Under the pieces are notes generated by a model that saw only the letters and a list, made by a program, of their open reading frames with translations, searched no databases and was not told where the DNA came from. This document shows positions 50,488 through 59,050 of a stretch of DNA of 64,000 nucleotides, piece after piece. The stretch is from positions 1 through 64,000 of the forward strand of contig NZ_MUMH01000043.1 in NCBI RefSeq assembly GCF_002155965.1, given 5' to 3'. Every line of letters begins with the position of its first letter. Positions within the stretch are counted from its first letter, which is position 1. Source of the stretch: Allokutzneria sp. NRRL B-24872. Its GTDB lineage: Bacteria; Actinomycetota; Actinomycetes; Mycobacteriales; Pseudonocardiaceae. Both the position numbers and the translations under genes were made by a program.

Positions 50488-51111
50488 CTACTCGATCACG
50501 AGACCATGCGCGGCCGCGAAGCTGACCGCGATCTCCAGGTCCACCTTGGTGCCGCGCAGGTCGGCCTGCACCAGGATGTCCGCGCCGAGCTTCGCCCCGC
50601 GCAGGTCCGCGTCGGCCAGTTTGGCGTCCAGCATCCGCGCGCCGGTGAGGTCGCACTTGGTCAGGTCGGCGCCGCGCAGGTCGCTCTCGTTGAGGTTGGC
50701 CTCGCGCATCCGCAGCCCGGACAGCGAGGAGTCCTTGAGGTCGGCGCCGCTCAGGCCGACCAGGGTCAGGTCGGTGTCGTGCAGCTGCCACTGGCGGAGT
50801 CGGCAGTCGCCGAACTGCGAGCCCATCAGCGAGCACCCGCGCAGCTCCGACTCGCTGAGGTCGGCGCGGCGGAAGGTGCACTGCCGGAACGCGGTGATCC
50901 GGTGCTTGGACTCCGACAGGTCCGCGCCGGTGAAGTCGCACGCCACGAAGGTGCAGTTCTTGGTGATCAGCCCGCGCAGGTCCGCGTCCACGAAGGAACA
51001 TCGCTCGAAGGCGCAGTCCTCCCACACCTCGTTGGCGAAGACGGCGTCGGCGAAGTCCTCACCGACCACCGGTGGCACTGAATCCTGGGTCGCCTCGTCC
51101 ACGCCCAGCAC
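50488..51111 (-). CDS. Pentapeptide repeat protein
   Basis: A 207-residue protein of roughly 25 A(D/N)LXX-type repeats (ADLRG, ADLSE, SDLRG, ADLTK and so on) that should fold as a right-handed quadrilateral beta-helix. Such proteins can mimic DNA and protect gyrase (Qnr/MfpA type), but many have other roles. The start is GTG 51111, or GTG 51102. The 3' neighbour is an exporter, and a TetR gene lies upstream. Confidence 0.85.
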   Translation of the reverse strand: MLGVDEATQDSVPPVVGEDFADAVFANEVWEDCAFERCSFVDADLRGLITKNCTFVACDFTGADLSESKHRITAFRQCTFRRADLSESELRGCSLMGSQFGDCRLRQWQLHDTDLTLVGLSGADLKDSSLSGLRMREANLNESDLRGADLTKCDLTGARMLDAKLADADLRGAKLGADILVQADLRGTKVDLEIAVSFAAAHGLVIE

Positions 51112-51125
51112 CCTGCCACAGGTGA

Positions 51126-51716
51126 TCAGTCAGCGGGGATGGCCCTTTCCACGAACATCCGGACGAGTCCGTCGAGACCGTCGAGTGCGTTGCCGTCGAG
51201 CACCTCGGGCAGCGTCAGGTGCTCGACGATCAGCGCGGTGAGCGAGAAGTACAGCAGCACCACCGAATCCGCATCGCCAGGCAGCCCGGAACCCGTGTGC
51301 TGCTTGATGTTCGCGTCCAGGTTCGCGCGCACGGTCGCGGTCAGCGCGGCGCGCAGCTCCGGCCGCCGCGTCGCCTCCAACCGCAGCTCCTGCAAGGCCA
51401 GGTAGCCCGTGCGGTCGTCGATGATCCGTCGCACCATCTCCGTCATCAGCCACACCACCGCTTCCCGCGTGCGCGGCGCGAGGGTGTTCGCGGACAACGC
51501 GGTGGCGGTCGGCCCGAGTCGCGTGTGGATGCGCCCGCCGACCTGGTTGAACAGGTCCTCGCGGCTGGCGAAGTAGTTGGAGGCCGTGCCCTTGGGCACC
51601 TCCGCCGCCTCGTCGACCGCGCGGAAGGTCAGCCCGCGCGCGCCCTCCGCCGCCAACACCTCGATCGCCGCGTCGACCAGCGCGGTTCGCCGTTCAGTGT
51701 TCCGCTTCCTGACCAC
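51126..51716 (-). CDS. TetR family transcriptional regulator
   Basis: A 196-residue regulator. The helix-turn-helix covers about 8-52, with AAEVPKGTASNYFASREDLF as the recognition part. The C-terminal domain contains a Leu-rich ligand pocket region. The start is GTG 51716. It is divergent from a DHFR-fold reductase gene and 14 bases upstream of the pentapeptide gene on its own strand, so it may control both. Confidence 0.86.
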   Translation of the reverse strand: MVRKRNTERRTALVDAAIEVLAAEGARGLTFRAVDEAAEVPKGTASNYFASREDLFNQVGGRIHTRLGPTATALSANTLAPRTREAVVWLMTEMVRRIIDDRTGYLALQELRLEATRRPELRAALTATVRANLDANIKQHTGSGLPGDADSVVLLYFSLTALIVEHLTLPEVLDGNALDGLDGLVRMFVERAIPAD

Positions 51717-51760
51717 TCTGCGTACAGTACTACAGACATAGTGGTTATGGGAGGAGCGGC
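51717..51760. promoter_or_regulatory. Divergent promoter and probable TetR operator
   Basis: This 44-base gap holds GTAC-A-GTAC and ACTA-(6)-TAGT inverted repeats, the only AT-rich spots between the two starts, together with the ribosome binding site GGGAGGAG for the plus-strand gene. Confidence 0.45.
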
Positions 51761-52330
51761 ATGCGCAAGCTGAGCTACTACATCGCGTCCACAGTGGACG
51801 GTTTCATCGCGACCCCGGAGGGCGCCGCGGACTTCTTCCCCTGGGAGGGCGATCACAACGCGGTCATGACCGCCGAGTACCCGGAGACCGTCCCCACCCA
51901 CGTCGCCGCCATGGTCGGCCTGCCGGTCCCGGAGCCCAGGCACTTCGACACCGTGGTGATGGGTCGCGGCACCTACGACGTCGTGCTCAAGGAGGGCGTG
52001 CCGAGCCCCTACGAGCACCTTCGGCAGTACGTGTTCTCGAACAGCCTCACGCGGCAGCACCCCGACGTCGAGGTCGTGCCCGGCGATCCTGTCGCCAAGG
52101 TCAGGGAGCTGAAGGCGTTGGAGGGCAAGGGAATCTGGCTCTGCGGCGGCGGCGCGCTCGCGGGCGCCCTGCGCGAGGAGATCGACGAGCTGCTGGTGAA
52201 GATCTACCCGATCGTCGCGGGCTCCGGCGTACCGCTGTTCAGCGGCGAGTTTCGCGCGACCGGCTTCAAGCTCGCCGCGCACCGGATCTTCGACAGCGGT
52301 ATGGCGTTCATGACGTACACGAAGCAGTGA
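51761..52330 (+). CDS. Dihydrofolate reductase/RibD C-terminal-fold protein
   Basis: A 189-residue protein. KLSYYIASTVDGFIA at the N-terminus, VVMGRGTYD, and ICGGGALAGALR-like (LCGGGALAGAL) belong to the RibD-C/DHFR family used for NADPH-dependent reductases. It is not the canonical FolA. The start is ATG 51761, with GGGAGGAG. It is divergent from a TetR gene, so expression is probably inducible by an unknown compound. Confidence 0.85.
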   Translation: MRKLSYYIASTVDGFIATPEGAADFFPWEGDHNAVMTAEYPETVPTHVAAMVGLPVPEPRHFDTVVMGRGTYDVVLKEGVPSPYEHLRQYVFSNSLTRQHPDVEVVPGDPVAKVRELKALEGKGIWLCGGGALAGALREEIDELLVKIYPIVAGSGVPLFSGEFRATGFKLAAHRIFDSGMAFMTYTKQ

Positions 52331-53671
52331 TCACGCGCATTCGCGGGCGCGGCCGAGCAGCAGCTCGCGCTCGCGGGTGTTGCGCGTCAGCCCCGCCGCC
52401 CGCTCGAACTCCGCCTTGGCCTCGTCCATCCTGCCGAGCTTGAACAGGAAGTCCCCGCGCACGCTCGGCAGCAGGTGGTAGCTCTTCAGCGCGGGCACGT
52501 CCACCAGGCCGTCCGCCACCTCAAGTCCGGCCGCGGGGCCGAAGGCCATCGAGACCGCCACCGCGCGGTTGAGCTCCACGATCGGCGACGGCGTGACCTC
52601 CACCAACACCGCGTAGAGGCTCGCGATGCGCTCCCAGTCCGTGTCGGCTGCCGTGCGCGCGCGGGCGTGGCAGGCGGCGAGCGCGGCTTGGAGCGCGTAG
52701 GGACCGCGCGCTCCGCCGAGCTTTTCCGCCTGCTCCAGCGCCGCCAGCCCGCGTCGGATGAGCAACTGGTCCCAGCGCGCGCGATCCTGCTCCAGCAACA
52801 GGATCGGCTTGCCCTCCGCGTCCGTGCGCGCTCGCGACCGCGAGGCCTGGATCTCCATCAGCGCGACCAGGCCGTGCGCCTCCGGCTCCTTCGGCACGAG
52901 TCCTACGAGAACGCGGCCCAGCCGCAACGCTTCCGCGCACAGCTCCGGTCGCAGCCAGTCTTCCCCGGCGGTGGCCGAGTAGCCCTCGTTGAAGATCAGG
53001 TAGATCACTTCGAGCACCGAGGACAGCCGCTGCGCGCGGTCCTCCCCCTGCGGCACCTCGAACGGGACCTTCGCCTTCTCCAAGTTCTTCTTCGCGCGGA
53101 CGATCCGTTGCGCCACAGTCGCTTCCGCGACCAGGAAGGCTCGCGCGATCTCGTCCGTGGTCAGCCCGCCCAGCAGGCGCAGCGTCATCGCGACCCGTGC
53201 CTCGGTGGACAGCACCGGGTGGCAGGCCGTGAACACCAGGCGGAGCAGGTCGTCGCCGATCTCCCCGTCCAGCGCGGGGTCGTACTCCAGGTCCGCCCCA
53301 TCGCCCTCGGTCTCCAGGCGGTGGCCGACCTCCTCCAACTTGCGCGCGAAGTTCTCCTTGCGCCGCACCAGATCGATCGCGCGCCGCTTCGCGACCGACA
53401 TCAGCCAGGCGCCCGGGTTGTTCGGCACCCCCGACTCCGGCCACTGCTCCAAGGCCGCGACCAACGCGTCCTGCGCCAACTCCTCGGCGAGCCCGACGTC
53501 CCGGATGAACCGCGCGAGCCCCGCGATCAACCGCGCGGCCTCGATCCGCCACACCGCCTCAATGGCCCGGTGCGCCCGGTCCCCCGCAGCCCTGTCACTC
53601 GCAACACTGCCGCTCGCAGCACTGCCGCTCGCAGCACTGCCCTCGGCCACGTCGTCCGCAGCCCCGCCCAT
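52331..53671 (-). CDS. ECF42-type RNA polymerase sigma factor with C-terminal TPR-like domain
   Basis: A 446-residue protein. Sigma-2 (about 30-100, with LAEELAQDALVAALEQWP) and sigma-4 (about 140-200, with LTTDEIARAFLVAEATVAQRIVR) are followed by the DUF6596-type helical, TPR-like C-terminal domain (about 220-446). The group has no anti-sigma factor and relies on the C-terminal domain. The DGPF-domain gene upstream is its usual partner. The start is uncertain: ATG 53671 is taken. The N-terminus has in-frame repeats (SAASG, SAASG, SVASD) encoded by a 15-bp tandem repeat. Confidence 0.85.
   Translation of the reverse strand: MGGAADDVAEGSAASGSAASGSVASDRAAGDRAHRAIEAVWRIEAARLIAGLARFIRDVGLAEELAQDALVAALEQWPESGVPNNPGAWLMSVAKRRAIDLVRRKENFARKLEEVGHRLETEGDGADLEYDPALDGEIGDDLLRLVFTACHPVLSTEARVAMTLRLLGGLTTDEIARAFLVAEATVAQRIVRAKKNLEKAKVPFEVPQGEDRAQRLSSVLEVIYLIFNEGYSATAGEDWLRPELCAEALRLGRVLVGLVPKEPEAHGLVALMEIQASRSRARTDAEGKPILLLEQDRARWDQLLIRRGLAALEQAEKLGGARGPYALQAALAACHARARTAADTDWERIASLYAVLVEVTPSPIVELNRAVAVSMAFGPAAGLEVADGLVDVPALKSYHLLPSVRGDFLFKLGRMDEAKAEFERAAGLTRNTRERELLLGRARECA
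53605..53650. repeat. 15-bp tandem repeat in the 5' end of the sigma factor gene
   Basis: Three imperfect copies of a 15-bp unit (GCAGCACTGCCGCTC on the plus strand) encode SAASG-like pentapeptides. Length changes would stay in frame. It lies in the disordered N-terminal part, before sigma-2. Confidence 0.6.
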
Positions 53672-53750
53672 CACCGCCCCGGTACCCGCCACGACGCGCA
53701 ATCACAGCAGCCCACCCCACCACTCGCAACCTCCCCGATGTCCCCCAAAT

Positions 53751-53805
53751 CCGTTTCGTACTCATAGCGGCGAAGTGAAGCCACACCGCTATGAGTACGA
53801 AACGG
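53751..53805. repeat. Perfect 20-bp inverted repeat
   Basis: CCGTTTCGTACTCATAGCGG and its exact complement are separated by 15 bases. It lies 80 bases upstream of the sigma factor start and just before copy C of the interspersed element. Confidence 0.8.
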
Positions 53806-53839
53806 GTACCCCTGGCTGCGTTGACGAAGGGGTGCTCGA

Positions 53840-53921
53840 CGGTCTTCACCGGCAACGCGGAGGGTTTGTGGTGGTTAACGATGATCGACAGGGGGTTTGG
53901 CGGTCTTGAAGACACCGCAAC
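53840..53921. repeat. Interspersed hairpin element, copy C
   Basis: It shares the 20-base core GTGGTTAACGATGATCGACA (53871-53890) with copy B and the right arm GGGTTTGG-GGTCTTGAAGAC with copies A and B. The right part folds as GGGTT/AACCC and GCGGT/ACCGC. It lies in the gap between the DGPF gene and the sigma factor gene. Confidence 0.7.
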
Positions 53922-54041
53922 CCGGGTCGTGCCGTCACCAGGACCTGCGCCTCGACCACGTGCAGAACAAGCCCCTGTGCGTGCGCGTGCTTCGGCGCGC
54001 CGGACAGCCCGGCAGACCAGACGGCTTCGGCCGCGCGGTAG

Positions 54042-54491
54042 CTACGACGTCACCGAAGGCTCCGGCGGCGCAGAGCCGAAGTCAGCTGGCCTCAGCCGGT
54101 GTGGAGCCGAAGTCGGCAGTCCTGGCGGCGCAGGGGCTGAGGCGGCGACCTCGACGACGGGGCGGACCTCGACCTCGGCCTCCGAGTCCGGACCGCAGGG
54201 GATGCGTCCCACCCACGCAATGGCCTCGTCGAGCGACTTCACGTCGATCAACCAGAACCCGGCGAGCAGGTCCCGAGCCGCGGGGAACGGGCCGTCGACC
54301 ACGGTCCGCCGAGCGCCGGAGAACCGCACCCGCGCACCGCAGGAGCTGGGCTTGAGCACTTCCCCAGCGAGGAGCACACCGGCGTTGACCAGGTCTTCGT
54401 TGTACTTCTCCAGCGCGGCCAGCACCTCGGCGCTCACCGGTTGACCGGCTTCGGACCGGGCATCCGCCTTCACCATCACCATGAACCGCAT
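54042..54491 (-). CDS. DGPF/YCII-domain protein, partner of the ECF42 sigma factor
   Basis: A 149-residue protein. MRFMVMVKAD at the N-terminus and VDGPFPAARDLLAGFWLID in the middle carry the DGPF motif. A 40-residue Pro/Ala tail extends beyond the usual fold. The start is ATG 54491, after GGAGGAGG. ECF42 sigma factors typically control such genes. A matching promoter lies 35 bases upstream. The biochemical activity of the family is unknown. Confidence 0.85.
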   Translation of the reverse strand: MRFMVMVKADARSEAGQPVSAEVLAALEKYNEDLVNAGVLLAGEVLKPSSCGARVRFSGARRTVVDGPFPAARDLLAGFWLIDVKSLDEAIAWVGRIPCGPDSEAEVEVRPVVEVAASAPAPPGLPTSAPHRLRPADFGSAPPEPSVTS

Positions 54492-54525
54492 CAGCGCCTC
54501 CTCCAGTGGTCGTCCCCACTGGAGC

Positions 54526-54552
54526 GTCGATCGGCGGCCACCCGGATCGACA
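54526..54552 (-). promoter_or_regulatory. ECF42-type promoter of the DGPF gene
   Basis: On the minus strand, TGTCGA (54547-54552) and CGAC (54526-54529) are 17 bases apart, which matches the bipartite ECF42 promoter (TGTCGA in the -35 and CGA(T/C) in the -10 region). It lies 35 bases before the start codon. Confidence 0.7.
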
Positions 54553-54852
54553 ACACCGATCGACGAGCACTGAACTGTTCGCCACCGCACCACCGGGTCG
54601 CAGGTCAGGCGGACAGCGACACGGCGGCGAACGAATCCACACCTCTTCGGTCACACCCGCCCCGCGAACCGCCGCCGGAGGTCATGACCACCCCGTTGGC
54701 CACGACCACCCCGTCCGGCGACAACCCGCGGAGCGAGTGCCACACCGAACACCCGCTTCCTCTTCCCCGGCGAAGGAGCCCGCACCCAACGAACACACAC
54801 GCCACAAGAAGCCGGTGACCACCACGGCTGATCCCGCACCAGCCCTGGCGTT

Positions 54853-54874
54853 CGTTCGAACACGTGTTCGAACG
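54853..54874. promoter_or_regulatory. Perfect LexA (SOS) box without an adjacent gene
   Basis: TCGAACACGTGTTCGA (54856-54871) matches the actinobacterial SOS consensus TCGAAC-N4-GTTCGA exactly, and the palindrome extends 3 bp further on each side. No SOS gene (recA, lexA, dnaE2, imuA) is next to it. Confidence 0.7.
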
Positions 54875-54943
54875 ATGGGACTAGTAAACCGGGGCCCGCC
54901 GCCCCCGTCAAGTCACTCGGACGAGGGTTTCCACACCATAGGA

Positions 54944-54970
54944 GAAGGGCCCGACAACGCCGGGCCCTTC
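54944..54970 (-). terminator. Terminator after purH
   Basis: GAAGGGCCCG pairs perfectly with CGGGCCCTTC around a 7-base loop, 17 bases beyond the purH stop on the minus strand. Confidence 0.8.
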
Positions 54971-54986
54971 CGATCAAAACCGCAGG

Positions 54987-56558
54987 TCAGTGCGCGAAGT
55001 GACGCGTCCCCGTCAGGTACATCGTGACCCCGGCCGCCTGGGCCGCCTCGATGACCGCGGAGTCCCGCACGGAGCCACCCGGCTGGACCACCGCGCGCAC
55101 CCCGGCGGCGGTCAGCACCTCGAGCCCGTCGGGGAACGGGAAGAAGGCGTCAGAGGCCGCGACGGAGCCCTTGGCGCGGTCCCCCGCACGGGAGACGGCG
55201 AGCCGAGCGGCGTCGACGCGGTTGACCTGGCCCATGCCCGCCCCGACCGTGGCGCCCCCGCTGGCCAGCAGGATCGCGTTGGACTTCACCGCGCGACAGG
55301 CCCGCCAGGCGAACACCAGGTCGGCCATGGTCGCGTCGTCGACCGGCTCTCCGCACGCGAGCGTCCACTTCGAGGCGGAGTCGCCCTCGGCGTCGATCGC
55401 GTCAGCGGCCTGGAGCAGCAGGCCACCGGAGACCGCGCGCATCTCCAGCCCGCCGCGCACCGGGGCCTCGGCGACGAGGATGCGGACGTTCTTCTTGCGG
55501 GTCAACACATCCACGGCACCGTCGGCGTAGCCCGGGGCGACGATCACCTCGGTGAAGATCTCCGCCACCTGCTCGGCCATCTCCACGGTCACCTCGCGGT
55601 TGGCCGCGATCACGCCGCCGAAGGCGCTGACCGGATCGCAGGCGTGCGCCTTGCGGTGCGCGTCCGCGATCACGTCACCATCCACAGTGGACACCGCGAT
55701 GCCACAGGGGTTGGCGTGCTTGATGATCGCGACGCACGCGTCGGAGTGGTCGTGCGCGGAGCGCCACGCGGCGTCGGCGTCGACGTAGTTGTTGTACGAC
55801 ATCTCCTTGCCGTGCAACTGCTTCGCGGTGGCGAGGCCAGCGGCGCCGGGGGTGAGGTAGAGCGCGGCGCGCTGGTGCGGGTTCTCGCCGTAGCGCAGCA
55901 CCGAGGAGCGCTCCCACGTCGCACCGGCCCAGCTCGGGAAGCCGGACTCGTCGGCGGCGATGGTGCTGCCCATCCACGAGGCCACCGCGACGTCGTAGCT
56001 CGCGGTGTGCCGGAAGGCGTCGGCGGCGAGGCCCTGGCGGTCAGCGAGGCTGAACCCGCCGCCCCGCACGCGCTCCAGCACCCACTCGTAGCGCGCCGGG
56101 TCGACGACGACCACGACGTTGGCGTGGTTCTTGGCGGAGGCGCGGACCATCGCCGGTCCGCCGATGTCGATCTGCTCGACGCACTCGTCCTCGGACGCGC
56201 CGGAGGCCACCGTCTCCCGGAACGGGTACAGGTTCACCACGAGCAGGTCGAAGGCGGCGATCTCCATCCGCTCCAGCTGCTCGACGTGCTCGGGGCGGCG
56301 GACGTCGGCGAGCAGCCCGGCGTGCACACCGGGGTGCAGCGTCTTGACCCGGCCGTCCAGGCACTCGGGGAACCCGGTGACCTGCTCGACCGGGGTGACG
56401 GGAATGCCAGCGGCGGCGATCGCCTTCGCGGTCCCGCCGGTGGAGACCAGCTCCACCCCGGCCTCGTGCAGCCCGGCGGCCAGCTCGACCAGCCCGGCCT
56501 TGTCGGACACGCCCAGCAGCGCCCTGCGGACCGGCCGCAGGCCATCTGTCGCGGTCAC
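54987..56558 (-). CDS. purH: Bifunctional AICAR formyltransferase/IMP cyclohydrolase PurH
   Basis: A 523-residue enzyme for the last two steps of IMP synthesis. [17 protein letters not shown] opens the N-terminal IMP cyclohydrolase (about 1-200), followed by the AICAR transformylase with [14 protein letters not shown] (catalytic Lys and His). The start GTG 56558 overlaps the purN stop (GTGA). A TCCACAGTGGA palindrome lies inside. Confidence 0.97.
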   Translation of the reverse strand: MTATDGLRPVRRALLGVSDKAGLVELAAGLHEAGVELVSTGGTAKAIAAAGIPVTPVEQVTGFPECLDGRVKTLHPGVHAGLLADVRRPEHVEQLERMEIAAFDLLVVNLYPFRETVASGASEDECVEQIDIGGPAMVRASAKNHANVVVVVDPARYEWVLERVRGGGFSLADRQGLAADAFRHTASYDVAVASWMGSTIAADESGFPSWAGATWERSSVLRYGENPHQRAALYLTPGAAGLATAKQLHGKEMSYNNYVDADAAWRSAHDHSDACVAIIKHANPCGIAVSTVDGDVIADAHRKAHACDPVSAFGGVIAANREVTVEMAEQVAEIFTEVIVAPGYADGAVDVLTRKKNVRILVAEAPVRGGLEMRAVSGGLLLQAADAIDAEGDSASKWTLACGEPVDDATMADLVFAWRACRAVKSNAILLASGGATVGAGMGQVNRVDAARLAVSRAGDRAKGSVAASDAFFPFPDGLEVLTAAGVRAVVQPGGSVRDSAVIEAAQAAGVTMYLTGTRHFAH

Positions 56559-57193
56559 GGAATGTTCACCTCTCGTCCCGTTGTGGTGCAGCCTTCTCGC
56601 GCGAGCCGGGCGAGGACGTCGACCAGCATCCGCCGCTCGACCTCCTTGATCCGCTCGTGCAGGTCTGTCTCGGCCTCGCCGGGCAGCACGGCGACCGCCT
56701 CCTGGGCGAGGATCGGCCCGGTGTCCACGCCCGCGTCGACCAGGTGCACGGTGCAGCCGGTGACCTTGACGCCGTAGGAGATGGCGTCGGCGACGGCGTG
56801 CGCGCCGGGGAAAGCGGGCAGCAGCGCGGGATGCGTGTTGATCACGCGACCGCCGAAGCGCTCAAGCACGGCCGGCCCGAGGATCTTCATGAACCCGGCG
56901 GAGACCACCAGGTCGGGCTCGTGCGCGGCGATCTCCTCGGCCAGCGCGCGGTCCCACGCGGTGCGGTCGGCGTGGTCGCGCAGTCGGACGGAGAAGGTCG
57001 GGACGCCGTGGCGCCGGGCCCGGTCGAGCCCTTCGAGCTTGCTCCGGTCCGCGCCGACCGCGACGACGGTCGCCGGGTAGTCCCCGGCGTCCACCGCGTC
57101 CAGCAGCGCCTGGAGCAGGGTGCCCGAACCGGACACGAGGGCAACGACGCGGGCGGGGACCGGCACGCTCAGCCGCTGTGCGAGCGGCGTCAC
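56555..57193 (-). CDS. purN: Phosphoribosylglycinamide formyltransferase PurN
   Basis: A 212-residue enzyme that transfers a formyl group from 10-formyl-THF to [46 protein letters not shown] (catalytic His) and the Asp in [10 protein letters not shown] are all conserved. The start is GTG 57193. It forms an operon with purH. Confidence 0.96.
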   Translation of the reverse strand: MTPLAQRLSVPVPARVVALVSGSGTLLQALLDAVDAGDYPATVVAVGADRSKLEGLDRARRHGVPTFSVRLRDHADRTAWDRALAEEIAAHEPDLVVSAGFMKILGPAVLERFGGRVINTHPALLPAFPGAHAVADAISYGVKVTGCTVHLVDAGVDTGPILAQEAVAVLPGEAETDLHERIKEVERRMLVDVLARLAREGCTTTGREVNIP

Positions 57194-57298
57194 ATCCGGG
57201 TGCGATGGGCTCAGCTTCGTCTCCTGGCAAGCCGGATCAGGGGCGTGACCAGCGTAGTTCCTGCCGTGTGGATCACATCGAGCAGGGCGGGCGGCGCG

Positions 57299-58918
57299 TC
57301 AGCGCTTCGGCGGTGGGGGCGGGTCCTCGTCGTCGATCGTCAGCTCCTCGCCCAGCTCCTCCGCGAGTTCCCGCGCGAGCCGGTCCTCCTCGTCCTCGAA
57401 GTCCTCGGGCAGCGGCTCGAACCGGTAGCCCTCGGTCTCCTCGACGTCGTCGTACTCCTCGTAGTCCTCGAAGTCGTCAACGTCCACTTCGGACAGTTCC
57501 GACGTCTCCGGCGCTTCCGGCGCCTCGGCCTCGTCGGATTCCTCAAGCGCCTCAGGCTCTTCGGCGTCCTCGGGCTCGTCGACGGCTTCCGGCGCCTCGG
57601 AATCCTCTTCGGCGTCTTCCGCAGAGTCTTCGGAGTCCTCGTCCGCGTCCTCTGCTTCGAGAACAGCCTCCTCATCCGACTCCGACTCCGACCCCGACTC
57701 GGAGTCAGACTCAGACTCGGCGGCGGCCTCGGCCGCGGGCTCCTCCTCGGCCTTGGGCGCGAACACCCACGCCACAAGGGCTCCTGGCACCAGAACCCAT
57801 CCCGCTGCGGCCAGCACGACCTTGCCCGCCTGCACGGTCACCGGGTCGAACGGCCCACCGCCGAGCCTGCCCCCGGCGAGGAAGGCCAGCACGAACATGG
57901 CCAACCCGATCAGCACGGCGGCGACCGCGACGGCCTTCACCCGCTCGATCGGCTCGGGCGAGCACTTGCGGCAGCACCAGCCGACGAGCACGCCGACCAG
58001 CAGCGGCAGCACGAAGACCACGAGCCACCACCGGCTGGTGACCGGCGGCAGCGCGGCCAGCAGCGGCACCGAGGGCACCGGCGCCAGCGCCATGCCGATC
58101 GGCGCGATCACCGCTTTGCCCACCGCGAAGCCCGATCCGAGCGCGAAGGAACTCGCGGCGATCACGATGTTGGGCAGGTAGGCCAGGCACAGCAACGCGA
58201 TGCCGAAGAACTCGGCGATGCCCTGGCCGGTGTCCAGGAACATGCCCGCGACCTTGGGCAGGGCCACCAGCAGCCCGACGGAGAACAGCAGCGCGCCCAC
58301 CGCGAGGAGCGCGCCGAGCCCGAGAACGCCGACGTAGAGGCCGCGTCGCAGCGGCGCGTCCAGCCTGCTGATCAGCTCGGCCAGGCCGCACGTCTCGGCG
58401 AGCGCGATGGTCGCGGCGACACCGGAAACCAGTGCGGCACCGACGAAAGCGGTCGTCGGCGTCGCGACGGCCGCGCCTTCCGGCTGCACCGCGGCGAGCA
58501 CGGCGGCGAAAACCCCGTGCGCTGCGGCGATGGTGCCGATCAGCTGCTGGGTCGGGCCGGGGGCGCGCAACCGCATCCGGCGCGCGGAGGCCCTGGCCGA
58601 GCGCGCCACGAGCAACGCCACGATGAGGGTGAGCAGCAGCGGCAGCACGCCGAGCGGGGCGCCGCGCAGGGTCACCGGCACCTGGTGGGCGGCCAGCCAC
58701 AGCCAGCGGGCCGACGCGAGGACTTCGGGAACGGAGAAGACGGCGAGCGGGGCCGAGCCCACCACGACGGCGGACACGCTCGCCGCGACGAGGAACCCGA
58801 GCACCAACGGACCGAGCGCGGCTACTACGAGTAACCGGACCCGCAGGCCCCTCGGAGCCGCCCGCGGTCGCACGACCACCTCGTCTACCCCCTGGTCAGT
58901 AGGTTGAGCCGTGGTCAT
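57299..58918 (-). CDS. DUF6350-type multi-pass membrane protein with acidic tail
   Basis: A 539-residue protein. About nine to ten hydrophobic helices fill residues 25-400, after a short N-terminus starting at ATG 58918 (MTTAQPTDQG); an open frame extends further up but lacks support. Residues about 400-539 are an extremely acidic, Ser/Glu/Asp-rich cytosolic tail ending in PPPPPKR. The family lies next to purN in many actinobacteria and has no known function. Confidence 0.8.
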   Translation of the reverse strand: MTTAQPTDQGVDEVVVRPRAAPRGLRVRLLVVAALGPLVLGFLVAASVSAVVVGSAPLAVFSVPEVLASARWLWLAAHQVPVTLRGAPLGVLPLLLTLIVALLVARSARASARRMRLRAPGPTQQLIGTIAAAHGVFAAVLAAVQPEGAAVATPTTAFVGAALVSGVAATIALAETCGLAELISRLDAPLRRGLYVGVLGLGALLAVGALLFSVGLLVALPKVAGMFLDTGQGIAEFFGIALLCLAYLPNIVIAASSFALGSGFAVGKAVIAPIGMALAPVPSVPLLAALPPVTSRWWLVVFVLPLLVGVLVGWCCRKCSPEPIERVKAVAVAAVLIGLAMFVLAFLAGGRLGGGPFDPVTVQAGKVVLAAAGWVLVPGALVAWVFAPKAEEEPAAEAAAESESDSESGSESESDEEAVLEAEDADEDSEDSAEDAEEDSEAPEAVDEPEDAEEPEALEESDEAEAPEAPETSELSEVDVDDFEDYEEYDDVEETEGYRFEPLPEDFEDEEDRLARELAEELGEELTIDDEDPPPPPKR

Positions 58919-58991
58919 GCGGGCACACTCGCACCGGCGGATCGCCGTCCGGGTGAGGCACGCCGCGTGACCAGCCTCGGAAAAGCCGTCA

Positions 58992-59019
58992 GGGTGACAC
59001 CGCGACCGCGGTGCCACCC
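58992..59019 (-). terminator. Terminator after the DUF5336-like gene
   Basis: GGGTG and CACCGC pair with GCGGTG and CACCC around a 4-base loop with one mismatch. It lies 31 bases beyond the stop codon. Confidence 0.65.
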
Positions 59020-59050
59020 CGACGAGAGGTCTTGCTCTATTTGATCAGCA

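Larger units (their letters stand above)
54492..54986. other. 495-bp intergenic region with an ECF42 promoter, an orphan LexA box and a terminator
   Basis: No supported gene lies between the DGPF gene and the purH stop. An ECF42-like promoter, a perfect LexA box and the purH terminator are the contents. Small frames (66 and 108 codons on the minus strand) lack ribosome binding sites and coding bias. Confidence 0.5.

Noticed and set aside
54605-54805. 66-codon minus-strand frame as the target of the LexA box
   Set aside because: No ribosome binding site, no coding bias at third positions, and no domain. It remains only as a test case for damage-induced transcription.
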